In this document: one piece after another, positions 17,367 through 25,413 of the stretch
Numbering within the stretch: the stretch's first letter is position 1
How the letters are laid out: each line of letters starts with the position of its first letter
NCBI RefSeq assembly: GCF_035013165.1
Contig: NZ_JAYGJQ010000001.1
Coordinates: 1,302,001 to 1,366,000, forward strand
DNA length: 64,000 bases
From: Bacteriovorax sp. PP10
GTDB lineage: Bacteria; Bdellovibrionota; Bacteriovoracia; Bacteriovoracales; Bacteriovoracaceae
Direction: 5' to 3'
Notes under the pieces: generated by a model
Seen by the model: only the letters and a program-made list of their open reading frames with translations
What the model was told of the DNA's origin: nothing
Database searches by the model: none
Position numbers and translations under genes: made by a program

Positions 17367-18561
17367 AAAAACCATCTATCTTTTCAGCACACTTTTATAT
17401 GTCTTAGCTTTTGCCAGGAACTCTTACGCACTCAATGGAAGTTATAAAACATATTTTTCGGAATCGAAGACTCCTTATGAGGACTCATACGCCGGTGAGC
17501 TGACGAGTACCTTTAGACCTAAGTACACATGGTCACCTAATGAGAATTATACTTTTTATGCGGCCTACGCGTTATCAGTTGACTGGCAAAAAAGATCACC
17601 ACTTTTATTAGCTGGGCCCAAGGCCAAACAAGGATACCGCGTTCTAGACTTAGACCAGGAGCTTTATTCTTCTGATAAGGACAATCAAAAATCATCCCGT
17701 GTTTTACTTAACCAAAACCTTGATCGATTTTATGTAAGTTACAGCAAGAATGCATTCAACCTTAATGTCGGGCGAGCGCCTATTGCTTTTGGGTCTTCCA
17801 AAATAATTAATCCCACTGATGTCTTAACTCCCATTTCTTATCAGACCTTGGATAAAGAAGAGCGAGTAGGAATAGACACGATTAGAGTGAATTACTCACT
17901 TGGGGCCTTGAGTTTATTGGATATAGGTTATGTTCTTGGACATAAATTAGATTTTTCAGAAAGTGCAGTTTTTACCAGATTAAAAACCAATGTATGGGCC
18001 ACAGATGTCTCCATCATGCTGATGGATTTTCAAGAAAACTTAATGACGGGAGTCGATTTTTCAAGATCTATTGGCAATGCAAGTGCGTGGCTTGAAAGTG
18101 CCTATGTTGTTCCTAAGTTTTTTAATCAAGATGAGAAAAACAATTTTAAAAGTTATTTACGAACGACAATAGGATTTGATTATAAACTAACTGAATCCAT
18201 TTATAGCTACATTGAATACCACTACAATGGAGCGGGGGCGAGTGATCCCAAGCGCTACATGTTTTTGCAGAGTCAGCCGGCCTATCAAGAGGGAGGAGTT
18301 TATTTGCAGGGAGCTCACTATGTGGCCCCGGGAATGACTTATGAATTAAGCTCACTCTGGAAATTAACCGGACAATTTTTATTAAACTTAAGCGATCATT
18401 CAATCTTTAATAATCTGGCATTAGAGTACAATGTGGCCCAGGATGCTTTTATTGATCTAGGTGCTTATGTGCCTGCAGGAAAAAAATCGCAATACATTCA
18501 GAGATCTGAATTCGGATCTTACCCAACTTCAATCTACACATCTCTTAGATTTTATTTTTAG
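17350..18561 (+). CDS. Outer-membrane beta-barrel protein, porin/DUF1302-like
   Basis: This protein of about 400 residues has a signal peptide (hydrophobic run, ending near NSYA) and alternating beta-strand sequence through its length. It ends in a phenylalanine (TSLRFYF), the usual outer-membrane insertion signal. Such barrels are commonly encoded with LolA-like and MMPL or ABC exporters and may form the outer-membrane station of the pathway. Start codons are TTG at 17350 or GTG at 17356, both inside the ATPase gene; the frame is clear but the exact start is not. Confidence 0.75.
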   Translation: MIVIHKKTIYLFSTLLYVLAFARNSYALNGSYKTYFSESKTPYEDSYAGELTSTFRPKYTWSPNENYTFYAAYALSVDWQKRSPLLLAGPKAKQGYRVLDLDQELYSSDKDNQKSSRVLLNQNLDRFYVSYSKNAFNLNVGRAPIAFGSSKIINPTDVLTPISYQTLDKEERVGIDTIRVNYSLGALSLLDIGYVLGHKLDFSESAVFTRLKTNVWATDVSIMLMDFQENLMTGVDFSRSIGNASAWLESAYVVPKFFNQDEKNNFKSYLRTTIGFDYKLTESIYSYIEYHYNGAGASDPKRYMFLQSQPAYQEGGVYLQGAHYVAPGMTYELSSLWKLTGQFLLNLSDHSIFNNLALEYNVAQDAFIDLGAYVPAGKKSQYIQRSEFGSYPTSIYTSLRFYF

Positions 18562-18564
18562 TTT

Positions 18565-19869
18565 TTATTTTAAAGTGGGATCGAGCTCTGTGCCCATTTC
18601 ATATGACAGCTCTGCAAGCTTCATTTCATAGTTATAAGCAGCTTCAACGAACTGCTGATAGATTTGTGCTTTAAGCGTATAAGACTCGATAATATCCTTT
18701 GCTGGAGTGATCCCCATGGCAACTCCGGTTGCGATATTATTTAAAAGTTTCTTAGATGATTTATAAGATTTTTCCAGCTCAGTTGCCTTAAGTCCTGCTT
18801 CCACTAAATCCAGGTAAATCTTTTCAATTTGAATCGGAAGATTTTTCTGAGCATAGGCCTGTTGAACTTTGATTGATTCTAAGTCAATTCTGGCAGCACT
18901 TACGTTACTTGATTTAACTCCAAAATCAATTTCCCAGATAAGTCCGACACCGATAGAGAATTCAGAAGTATTATATGAGTCATAAGCGAATTTTGAGGTC
19001 TGTTTAGTAGAACCAGGAGTTTCTCTCCAGTCGTATGAAGAAAAAATTCCGAACACTGGAAGCTGAGATTTTTTTTCACTCGTTAAAAAAGAGGTCTTGG
19101 CATCCACTCCAATATTGGCCTTTCTTAGGTCGACATTGGTCTGAGCAAGCATATTATTTAGATCGGCAAGTGTGGGAATCTTTCTTTGATTGAATTCAAT
19201 CCAATCCTGCTCAACTGTCGGGGCTTCTGTTTGGGAGATGTATTTTAATCCCAAAAGGCCTTGAGCTAAGCCTTTTTCAATTTCATATTTTTTTACTTGA
19301 GCAAGGGATCTAAAAAGAGTCAGCTTAGTGAAGTCTTCATCGCTATTTTTCTTTTTATTTTCTTTCATGCCCTTTAAGACATCGTCTAAGTCGCTAAGGG
19401 TTGATCCAGCAAATTCATTAAGGCTCGAAGCGTACTGAAAGCCGTAATAGTATTCTTTCACTTTTCTAATCAGCTGAGCTTCTTTCTTTTCAACATCGAG
19501 AGCTTTCACTTTCATGTTCCCGTCGGCAGCTTTGATTAAATCATTCTGGCGGTTGAAAGCAAAAAGAGGGACTTTTAAATCAATTTTAGCAACGTAAGTG
19601 ACAGTGTCGATTCTATTTGATTGAGTAGACTCAAGGGGGTTCCCAGTGACACTCTTATTTGGGCCAACACCACTTAAAATAGAAAGTTTTGGTCTGGTCT
19701 CACCATTGATACGCTCAAATAGTGTTTTTGCTTTTTCAACTTCAAACTCTTCAATCTTAACTTCCGGATGAACTTTCGCAAGCTCAATGAGTTCTTTTAA
19801 TTGGTACGCCTTTGCTTGCGTATCAACACAGATAAGTAGAGTGATGAGGAAGAAAAAAAGATTTTTCAT
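18565..19869 (-). CDS. TolC-family outer-membrane efflux protein
   Basis: This 434-residue exported protein has a signal peptide (ending near DTQA) and two long helical repeats, each with Lys, Glu and Ala-rich heptad sequence, as in the TolC channel-tunnel. It should form a trimeric duct for export across the outer membrane. Its start codon overlaps the MlaC-like stop (TAATG), so the two genes are coupled. The partner pump is probably the divergent MMPL protein. A typical adaptor (membrane fusion protein) is not encoded nearby. Confidence 0.82.
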   Translation of the reverse strand: MKNLFFFLITLLICVDTQAKAYQLKELIELAKVHPEVKIEEFEVEKAKTLFERINGETRPKLSILSGVGPNKSVTGNPLESTQSNRIDTVTYVAKIDLKVPLFAFNRQNDLIKAADGNMKVKALDVEKKEAQLIRKVKEYYYGFQYASSLNEFAGSTLSDLDDVLKGMKENKKKNSDEDFTKLTLFRSLAQVKKYEIEKGLAQGLLGLKYISQTEAPTVEQDWIEFNQRKIPTLADLNNMLAQTNVDLRKANIGVDAKTSFLTSEKKSQLPVFGIFSSYDWRETPGSTKQTSKFAYDSYNTSEFSIGVGLIWEIDFGVKSSNVSAARIDLESIKVQQAYAQKNLPIQIEKIYLDLVEAGLKATELEKSYKSSKKLLNNIATGVAMGITPAKDIIESYTLKAQIYQQFVEAAYNYEMKLAELSYEMGTELDPTLK

Positions 19870-20441
19870 TAAGTTTTCTTGTTAAGTGCCTTTAGGCGAT
19901 TGTTAAGAAGTTCTTTCACTCCATTCCAACCTTTTTCTTTTAGTGCTTTGTTCATTTTATCGTTGATCGTTTTAACCCACGATTCTTCATCAATAGAGAC
20001 ATCGATAACTTTCCATCCTGATGTGCTTTTAACTAGTGAGTAACTCACGTCCGTCTTTTCACCTTTTTTTGCAACTGTTGAAGGAACAGTGGCCTTAGTC
20101 CCATCAACTAAAGTGCTGCCGTAAGTGATCTTTACGCCTTTAAGGAATTCAGGTGCCTTAGGGTAAACTGTCTTTGTGATGATTTCTTTAATGCTTGTTT
20201 CGAACCATTGAAGATCCGATGTTGATCTCTTTTTTGCTTCTGCTCCAAGAATGTTCAGGGACATTTGTTTAAAATCGAAGTTTCCATCAAGTTCACTTTT
20301 AAGTTTTGGATTATTAAGAGGGTTCTCTTTTTGAGCTAAGGTAAAAATATTTTGGATCAGAGCTTCAGGGGCCACGTCGGCCGATGTTTGAGCTTTGACG
20401 AACACGGGAAGTAGCAGTAAAAGAGTAAAAAATAACTTCAT
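19869..20441 (-). CDS. MlaC/Ttg2D/HpnM-family periplasmic lipid-binding protein
   Basis: This 190-residue protein has a signal peptide (ending near VKA) and the MlaC fold pattern: FDFKQMSLNILG, then FLKGVKITYGSTLVDG, VSYSLVKSTSGWKVIDVSID, and ELLNNRLKALNKK at the end. MlaC proteins shuttle phospholipid across the periplasm; the related HpnM acts with the MMPL transporter HpnN in hopanoid transport. Here the neighbour on the other strand is also an MMPL protein. It is the first gene of a two-gene unit with the TolC homologue. Confidence 0.88.
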   Translation of the reverse strand: MKLFFTLLLLLPVFVKAQTSADVAPEALIQNIFTLAQKENPLNNPKLKSELDGNFDFKQMSLNILGAEAKKRSTSDLQWFETSIKEIITKTVYPKAPEFLKGVKITYGSTLVDGTKATVPSTVAKKGEKTDVSYSLVKSTSGWKVIDVSIDEESWVKTINDKMNKALKEKGWNGVKELLNNRLKALNKKT

Positions 20442-20500
20442 ATTTTTGATCCCAGGAATTTAATAAATTTAGGGCTCAATATAGAAACAAACGGGTACCA

Positions 20501-22837
20501 ATGTCTATTCTAAAATGGAATTTAAAGCATTTTTATATCATGCCGGTTATCGCAATCATTTTCAGTATTTGGGGGGCCATGCAAGCACCAAAACTGAAAG
20601 TTAATATGGATCTTTCCGGGCTCCTTTCTGATACCAACCCGGCCGTTGTAGAGATGAACCACGTTTCGGACATGGTTGGGGGCGGCGGTTACCTGATTGC
20701 TCTGGTCGGACCGATGGTTTCTCCGGAAAAAGTCCTGCCTCAAATCACTGAAACACTTAAAGAAGTTCCTAGAATTAAATACTCTTATTACGAGAGAGAG
20801 ACTTACTCGCTAAAAGATAAGGCCCTTTTCTTAATCAGCAAAAAAGAATTCAAGCAAATGTTAACCAATGCTCAAATTCTATTTTCAGATAAGAAAGTGG
20901 ACACAACAGGACTCGATTTATTTGGTGATGGCGACCAGACTGAAGATATCAAAGACGCTAAGAAATTCTTTTCTGATTTAAAAACAAAAATTCCTCAGGA
21001 CCGCTACTTTTTATCTCAGGATAAAAAATACGCCATGCTTTTAATTAAGCCGGACTTTGGTTCAACGGACCTGGATTCTTCAGAAGTTTTAATCGGCAAT
21101 GTTAATACGGCGATGGCAAAGAAGTTTGGAAAAAAAGTTCCTTACCAATTGAGTGGACGTTATGTTGAAAAAATTGAAGATAAACAACAGTTTGATCGCG
21201 ACATTGCCAAGACTTCAATTATTTCGACAGTCCTTTTAATTATCGTTTTATTTTTTGGCCTAGGAACGATGAGAGCTGGCTGGTTTACTCTTGCCGGTGT
21301 TTTCATGGCGATGGGGCAGACGGTTGGTCTTGCTTATCTTTTCGTTGGGCGAATCAATATTTTAACCGGGTTTTTACTGGCGATTTTATCGGGACTTGGA
21401 TCTGAGTACGGTATCCACTTTGTCCGTCGTTATATTAAAGAAAGACAGAGCGGTAAGAATAAACTTGAGGCCATCGAAGAAACTTATCTGGTAATGGGAC
21501 GCTCACTTTTTTCTGCAGCTCTAACATCAGCAGCAGCCTTTTTCATTTTATCTATTTCAGATTTTAGAGGATTCTCAGAGTTGGGGATCATCGCTGGGAT
21601 GGGGATCGTTTGTATTTATTTTACTTTCATGTGTATCTTTCCATTGGGAGCAAGAATTCTTCCTCACAAGAAAGAAGGGCATATTCAGGAAAAAGTTTCG
21701 AGATTTTTCTACGCTTACCCGTTTAAAACAAAACATGCGGCGTGGTGTTTGATCTTAATCCCAATACTGGGATACGGAATTTATAATGCTTATTTCGAGT
21801 ACGATTTCGAAAGACTTCACAACTTCTCAAAAAAGACTCAGGAACTTAACAAACTGACAGATAATCTTTATGGAAGGGCGATTACGCCTTCTGCGATTTT
21901 AACCCGCGATTTAGAGCAGGTTAAGTCGTTAGAGACATGGCTTAAGAGTGAGGAAAATGATGAAATAATTGATCAGGTTATTTCATACAATACGCTTGTG
22001 CCGGATGATATGCAGACTCGTTACTCTCGCATTCAGAAAATGAAAGGAAAGATTAACGAACTTTCACCAAAAGAGATCGAAGAAAAAACTCAGTTGAGTT
22101 ATGAGCAGGTCCAACGCTGGTTAAATACATCACCTTATGGAGATGAGCTGGTTCCTGATTCTCTTGCTGGAAATTTTGGTAAAGATAAAAATATTATTTT
22201 AGTTTACCCGAAAGAGCGCCAGGGGACTTATGACAATATTAACCGCTACGCTGGAGTTCTCCTGAAGGCCAAAAAGCTTTTCCCGGGAATGGAAGTAGGG
22301 TCTGATACATTAGTATTCTCTGCGATTTTAAACCACATCATCGAAGATGGAAAAATCGTTTTAGTTCTCTTCTTAGTTGGAGCATTTTTTGTGTTCTGGC
22401 CGGACTTTAAGAATCTTAGATACGCACTGATTTTAGAAGGTCAGTTGATCATCGGATGTCTTTTACTCGTGGCCTTAATGGGACTATTCCATGAGCCGTT
22501 TACGATCTTAAACGTCGCCATTATTCCTGCGGTACTCGCGGCCGGAATTGATATGGGGGTGCATCAGATCCACGATGAAATTGAACACAAGGATCAGCCG
22601 TTACCGAACCCGAGAAAACGTGGAGAAGCTCTCTCTGCGGCCAGAAGAATTTCAGGGCCCGTTCATTTGGGAATGCTGACATCTATCTGTGGTTTCGGAG
22701 CACTACTTTTTGCTGAAGCAAAAATGCTTAACGGAGTAGGTTGGATTTCCATGATGGGACAGATTTCAATGTATCTGATCTGTATGGTTCTCTTCCCAAT
22801 GCTTAAAGATTACGTTTACTCATTTAAGAAAAAATAG
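20501..22837 (+). CDS. MMPL/RND-family transporter, HpnN-like
   Basis: This 778-residue inner-membrane protein has two halves, each with a large periplasmic loop (about residues 35-230 and 415-610) and a bundle of membrane helices with GSEYGIHFVRRYIKER and AGIDMGVHQIHDEIE, the charged motifs of the MMPL family. It probably moves a lipid or hydrophobic molecule from the inner membrane to a periplasmic carrier. It is divergent from the MlaC/TolC pair with a gap of only 59 bases, so both sides may share control. No hopanoid synthesis gene is in the window, so the cargo is unknown. Confidence 0.88.
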   Translation: MSILKWNLKHFYIMPVIAIIFSIWGAMQAPKLKVNMDLSGLLSDTNPAVVEMNHVSDMVGGGGYLIALVGPMVSPEKVLPQITETLKEVPRIKYSYYERETYSLKDKALFLISKKEFKQMLTNAQILFSDKKVDTTGLDLFGDGDQTEDIKDAKKFFSDLKTKIPQDRYFLSQDKKYAMLLIKPDFGSTDLDSSEVLIGNVNTAMAKKFGKKVPYQLSGRYVEKIEDKQQFDRDIAKTSIISTVLLIIVLFFGLGTMRAGWFTLAGVFMAMGQTVGLAYLFVGRINILTGFLLAILSGLGSEYGIHFVRRYIKERQSGKNKLEAIEETYLVMGRSLFSAALTSAAAFFILSISDFRGFSELGIIAGMGIVCIYFTFMCIFPLGARILPHKKEGHIQEKVSRFFYAYPFKTKHAAWCLILIPILGYGIYNAYFEYDFERLHNFSKKTQELNKLTDNLYGRAITPSAILTRDLEQVKSLETWLKSEENDEIIDQVISYNTLVPDDMQTRYSRIQKMKGKINELSPKEIEEKTQLSYEQVQRWLNTSPYGDELVPDSLAGNFGKDKNIILVYPKERQGTYDNINRYAGVLLKAKKLFPGMEVGSDTLVFSAILNHIIEDGKIVLVLFLVGAFFVFWPDFKNLRYALILEGQLIIGCLLLVALMGLFHEPFTILNVAIIPAVLAAGIDMGVHQIHDEIEHKDQPLPNPRKRGEALSAARRISGPVHLGMLTSICGFGALLFAEAKMLNGVGWISMMGQISMYLICMVLFPMLKDYVYSFKKK

Positions 22838-23632
22838 TTATTTCGCTTTCTTTTTACGTTCAAATTTGGCCGGGAAGTCTGGTAATAAAAAAGACTCCTG
22901 TGCCATTTTTAACGGATCCTTCTCAATCAATTTAAATAAATCATCAAAGCTATTAATGACAAAATACACCGGCTGAAGAATATCAATTCTAAAAGGTGTG
23001 CGAAGAGCGTCCATGGGATCAAGCTCACGTCTTTCTGGAATGTCACTTTCAACAGAGTAGATCACTTCTGATTTCGAAGATAAAATCCCGCCACCGTAAG
23101 CTTTAATTTGTCCCTCTTCTCTGATGAGACCAAACTCAATGGTGAACCAGAACAATCTAAACATTCTCATTTGTGTTTTTTTATCTGCTAAAAGAGCAAG
23201 CTTTCCATACTGGTGCATGAACTCAGCGTAAGGAGCGTTTGTCAGCAATGGACAATGCCCAAAAAGTTCATGAAAGACATCGGGCTCCTGGATATAGTCA
23301 ATATCTTCGGGAGTGCGGATAAAGTTCGCGGCCGGAAATCTTTTGTTCGCCAGCAAACTAAAAAATTCTTCAGGCTGAATAAGAGCGGGAACAGGTTCAA
23401 CTCCCCATCCAGTATGTTGTTTTAAAATTTCAGTGATCTCAAAATGCTGAGGGATCTTATCAGTGAAATGTAGTAGCTCTACACCTTTTAGATACTCTTT
23501 TGAAGCGCGTGTTTGCATTAATTCTTTTTGTCTCTTAAGCAAAAAGGCCCAGGTTTCATTTTCAGTATTTCCATAATGAGCACGCCCATCCTTATCAAGA
23601 GGGAGTGATTCATAGACGTGTTTTGCTTTCAT
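22838..23632 (-). CDS. phhA: Phenylalanine 4-monooxygenase
   Basis: This 264-residue enzyme turns phenylalanine into tyrosine with O2 and a tetrahydropterin cofactor. The non-haem iron ligands are visible as H121 and H126 (DVFHELFGHCPLL) and E166 (FTIEFGL). The length fits the single-domain bacterial form. It overlaps the SRPBCC gene by four bases. PhhB is encoded at 9.3 kb, and possible pterin synthesis genes (PTPS homologue and folE) at 53.6-54.7 kb. Confidence 0.95.
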   Translation of the reverse strand: MKAKHVYESLPLDKDGRAHYGNTENETWAFLLKRQKELMQTRASKEYLKGVELLHFTDKIPQHFEITEILKQHTGWGVEPVPALIQPEEFFSLLANKRFPAANFIRTPEDIDYIQEPDVFHELFGHCPLLTNAPYAEFMHQYGKLALLADKKTQMRMFRLFWFTIEFGLIREEGQIKAYGGGILSSKSEVIYSVESDIPERRELDPMDALRTPFRIDILQPVYFVINSFDDLFKLIEKDPLKMAQESFLLPDFPAKFERKKKAK

Positions 23633-24054
23633 GACAGCTCTCTTTTATAAATGGATTTTCTCATGGAAAACATGGCGTACAAGGCGGGATAAATTAATTT
23701 ATCCATGAAGGCATTTCCAGTTGAGTATTCGATATCATCAACCACGTTGCACATATTATTTCCAGTGCGCTCAATTCTATGAACATGCAACCAATGCTTA
23801 AGTGGGGGAGGAATGATCACGCCACGATCGACGAAATAAATTTCATCTTCACTTTCATAATAATCAGTGATGTGACTGACCCATCTTTGACCTGCAACTT
23901 TTAAGTGAACTTCATCACCTTTTTTGCATCCGTCAAAACGCTCAACAACTAAATTAACCACCGGAGGTTTGAGTGCCTCAAAGAGTTTTAAGTTGAATTG
24001 GGCGAAAACCTCGCGGAAGTTTTTTTGAATTGGGGTCGATATGAGAATTTTCAT
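23629..24054 (-). CDS. SRPBCC/START-like ligand-binding protein
   Basis: This 141-residue protein begins MKILISTPIQKNFREVFAQF and has the beta-sheet pattern of the Bet v1-like SRPBCC fold (WVSHITDYYESEDEIYFVD). These small proteins bind a hydrophobic ligand in a deep pocket. No specific function can be assigned. Its stop overlaps the phhA start (four bases), so it is co-translated with the hydroxylase. Confidence 0.65.
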   Translation of the reverse strand: MKILISTPIQKNFREVFAQFNLKLFEALKPPVVNLVVERFDGCKKGDEVHLKVAGQRWVSHITDYYESEDEIYFVDRGVIIPPPLKHWLHVHRIERTGNNMCNVVDDIEYSTGNAFMDKLIYPALYAMFSMRKSIYKRELS

Positions 24055-24191
24055 TCTTGTTTCTCGGTCTTTTAAAGGTTTTGCTTAGTCTTATTAGGTT
24101 CTTAAAAGTTGATAAAAAGCATCGGAACAGAATTAATTTTTTTTAATTTCACCTAAATGTCATTTTAATCTCGGTGACCGATACTTGGTAC

Positions 24192-24425
24192 ATGAAAACG
24201 TTGTGCATCTTACTTTTTACCGTTTTTTTGGCCATGGCGGCTGCTGAGGATACTTCTCAGAGAGCTTTCCCCGGAGCTGATGCGGCAGCAAAGAAAAGTG
24301 CAAAGGTAACTAAGAGTACCAAGGCCTATCGCAAAGCTAAAGAGGAATGCCTCAAAAAGAGCGAAGAGCTTAAGGGAAAAAAATTAACTGATTGTATTGT
24401 AGATTATCAAAAAGAAGCGAAATAG
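24192..24425 (+). CDS. Small exported protein, unknown
   Basis: This 77-residue protein has a signal peptide (MKTLCILLFTVFLAMAAA) and a Lys-rich mature part with two cysteines about 18 residues apart. I choose the ATG at 24192 over a GTG at 24174 because a GATACT box ends six bases before it and an ATGTCA hexamer lies 17 bases further up, which fits a leaderless mRNA. No family is recognised. Confidence 0.6.
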   Translation: MKTLCILLFTVFLAMAAAEDTSQRAFPGADAAAKKSAKVTKSTKAYRKAKEECLKKSEELKGKKLTDCIVDYQKEAK

Positions 24426-24453
24426 TTTGCTTCTACCTAACCTAGGGAGTTTT

Positions 24454-24666
24454 ATGAAATCTTTATTAGTAATCGCTATGGCACTTGTTTCTGTTTCTTC
24501 ATTTGCTGCTGACCACAAAGATGCTGCTCACAAAGCTGCAATGGAAGCTTGCAAAGAACACTCAAAAGATAAAAAAGCTATGGAAGCTTGCGTAACTGAA
24601 AAAATGAAAGCTCCAGCTATGGAAGCTTCTGCTCCAGCTGCTGCTCCAGCTCCAGCTCACAAATAG
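24454..24666 (+). CDS. Small exported Ala/Lys-rich protein
   Basis: This 70-residue protein has a clear signal peptide (ending VSSFA) and a low-complexity mature part rich in Ala, Lys and Pro with two cysteines (EACKEH and EACVTE). The ATG at 24454 has AGGGAG five bases upstream. It lies 28 bases after the previous small exported gene, and both have two spaced cysteines and high Lys, so they may be related. The function is unknown. Confidence 0.65.
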   Translation: MKSLLVIAMALVSVSSFAADHKDAAHKAAMEACKEHSKDKKAMEACVTEKMKAPAMEASAPAAAPAPAHK

Positions 24667-24693
24667 TCTTTAAAGAAATTTAAGATAATTGTA

Positions 24694-24720
24694 GGGGAAC
24701 TCATTGAGTTCCCCTTTTTA
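24694..24720 (+). terminator. Rho-independent terminator overlapping the next promoter
   Basis: A palindrome of two ten-base arms (GGGGAACTCA / TGAGTTCCCC) around one T is followed by TTTTT. It ends the small-protein unit. Its right arm contains the -35 box of the response regulator promoter. Confidence 0.88.
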
Positions 24721-24732
24721 TATCTCTATAAT
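24704..24732 (+). promoter_or_regulatory. Sigma70-type promoter of the two-component operon
   Basis: The sequence TTGAGT (24704-24709), a 17-base spacer and a perfect TATAAT (24727-24732) form a strong promoter. Transcription should begin near 24739, about four bases before the ATG at 24743, so the mRNA would be almost leaderless. Confidence 0.75.
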
Positions 24733-24742
24733 GACTTCACCT

Positions 24743-25411
24743 ATGAGAATATTAATAGTCGAAGATCAGCCGAAAATGGCAAGTTTTATCAAAAAAGGTC
24801 TAGTTGCCCAAGGGTACATGGTCGATATATCTGAAACCGGAATGGGTGCAGAGAGTATGACTGTTGAAACCGAATACGACCTGGTCGTCCTAGACGTCAA
24901 TCTTCCCGATCAAAATGGAATGGATACCGCAAGACATTTAAGACGCGACGGATTCCGTATGCCGATTTTAATGTTAACGGCACTCGCTACAACCAAAGAT
25001 AAAATTCATGGCCTTGATTCTGGAGCAGATGACTATCTGACGAAGCCTTTTGAGTTCGAAGAACTCCTGGCCCGCATTCGTGCACTTCTTCGCCGCAACC
25101 ACGGAAGTGAAAGTTCAAAACTTCGCTTTGGTGATATTGAACTGGATTTGGTTCAAAGAAGAGTGGTGCGTGCTCAAACTGAAGTGAATCTGACTGCTAA
25201 AGAATTTTCACTTTTAGAATACTTCATGAGAAATCCCGGGCGTCCTATTACCCGCATCGAAATCAGTGAACACGTTTGGGATGTTAACTTCGATACCAAT
25301 ACAAATATCATCGACGTTTATATCAACATGTTAAGAAAGAAAATTGATTCGCCATTTGATAAAAAAATGATCCATACCATGGTTGGATTTGGTTACATCT
25401 TAAAAGATTAA
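24743..25411 (+). CDS. Response regulator, OmpR/PhoB family
   Basis: This 222-residue protein has a receiver domain (acid pocket E7-D8, phosphorylated D51 in LVVLDVNLPD, and the TKPF lysine) and a C-terminal winged helix (residues about 125-220) that ends GFGYILKD. It forms a two-component pair with the kinase gene two bases downstream. I choose the ATG at 24743; the ATG at 24731 lies inside the -10 box and a TTG further upstream lies in the terminator. Targets are unknown. Confidence 0.92.
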   Translation: MRILIVEDQPKMASFIKKGLVAQGYMVDISETGMGAESMTVETEYDLVVLDVNLPDQNGMDTARHLRRDGFRMPILMLTALATTKDKIHGLDSGADDYLTKPFEFEELLARIRALLRRNHGSESSKLRFGDIELDLVQRRVVRAQTEVNLTAKEFSLLEYFMRNPGRPITRIEISEHVWDVNFDTNTNIIDVYINMLRKKIDSPFDKKMIHTMVGFGYILKD

Positions 25412-25413
25412 TT

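Noticed and set aside
18565-22837. Hopanoid gene cluster
   Set aside because: Only HpnM/HpnN-like proteins are present; no squalene-hopene cyclase or other hpn gene is in the window.
24704-24742. Upstream TTG start of the response regulator at 24704
   Set aside because: It lies inside the terminator hairpin and -35 box, and the conserved receiver domain begins at the ATG at 24743.
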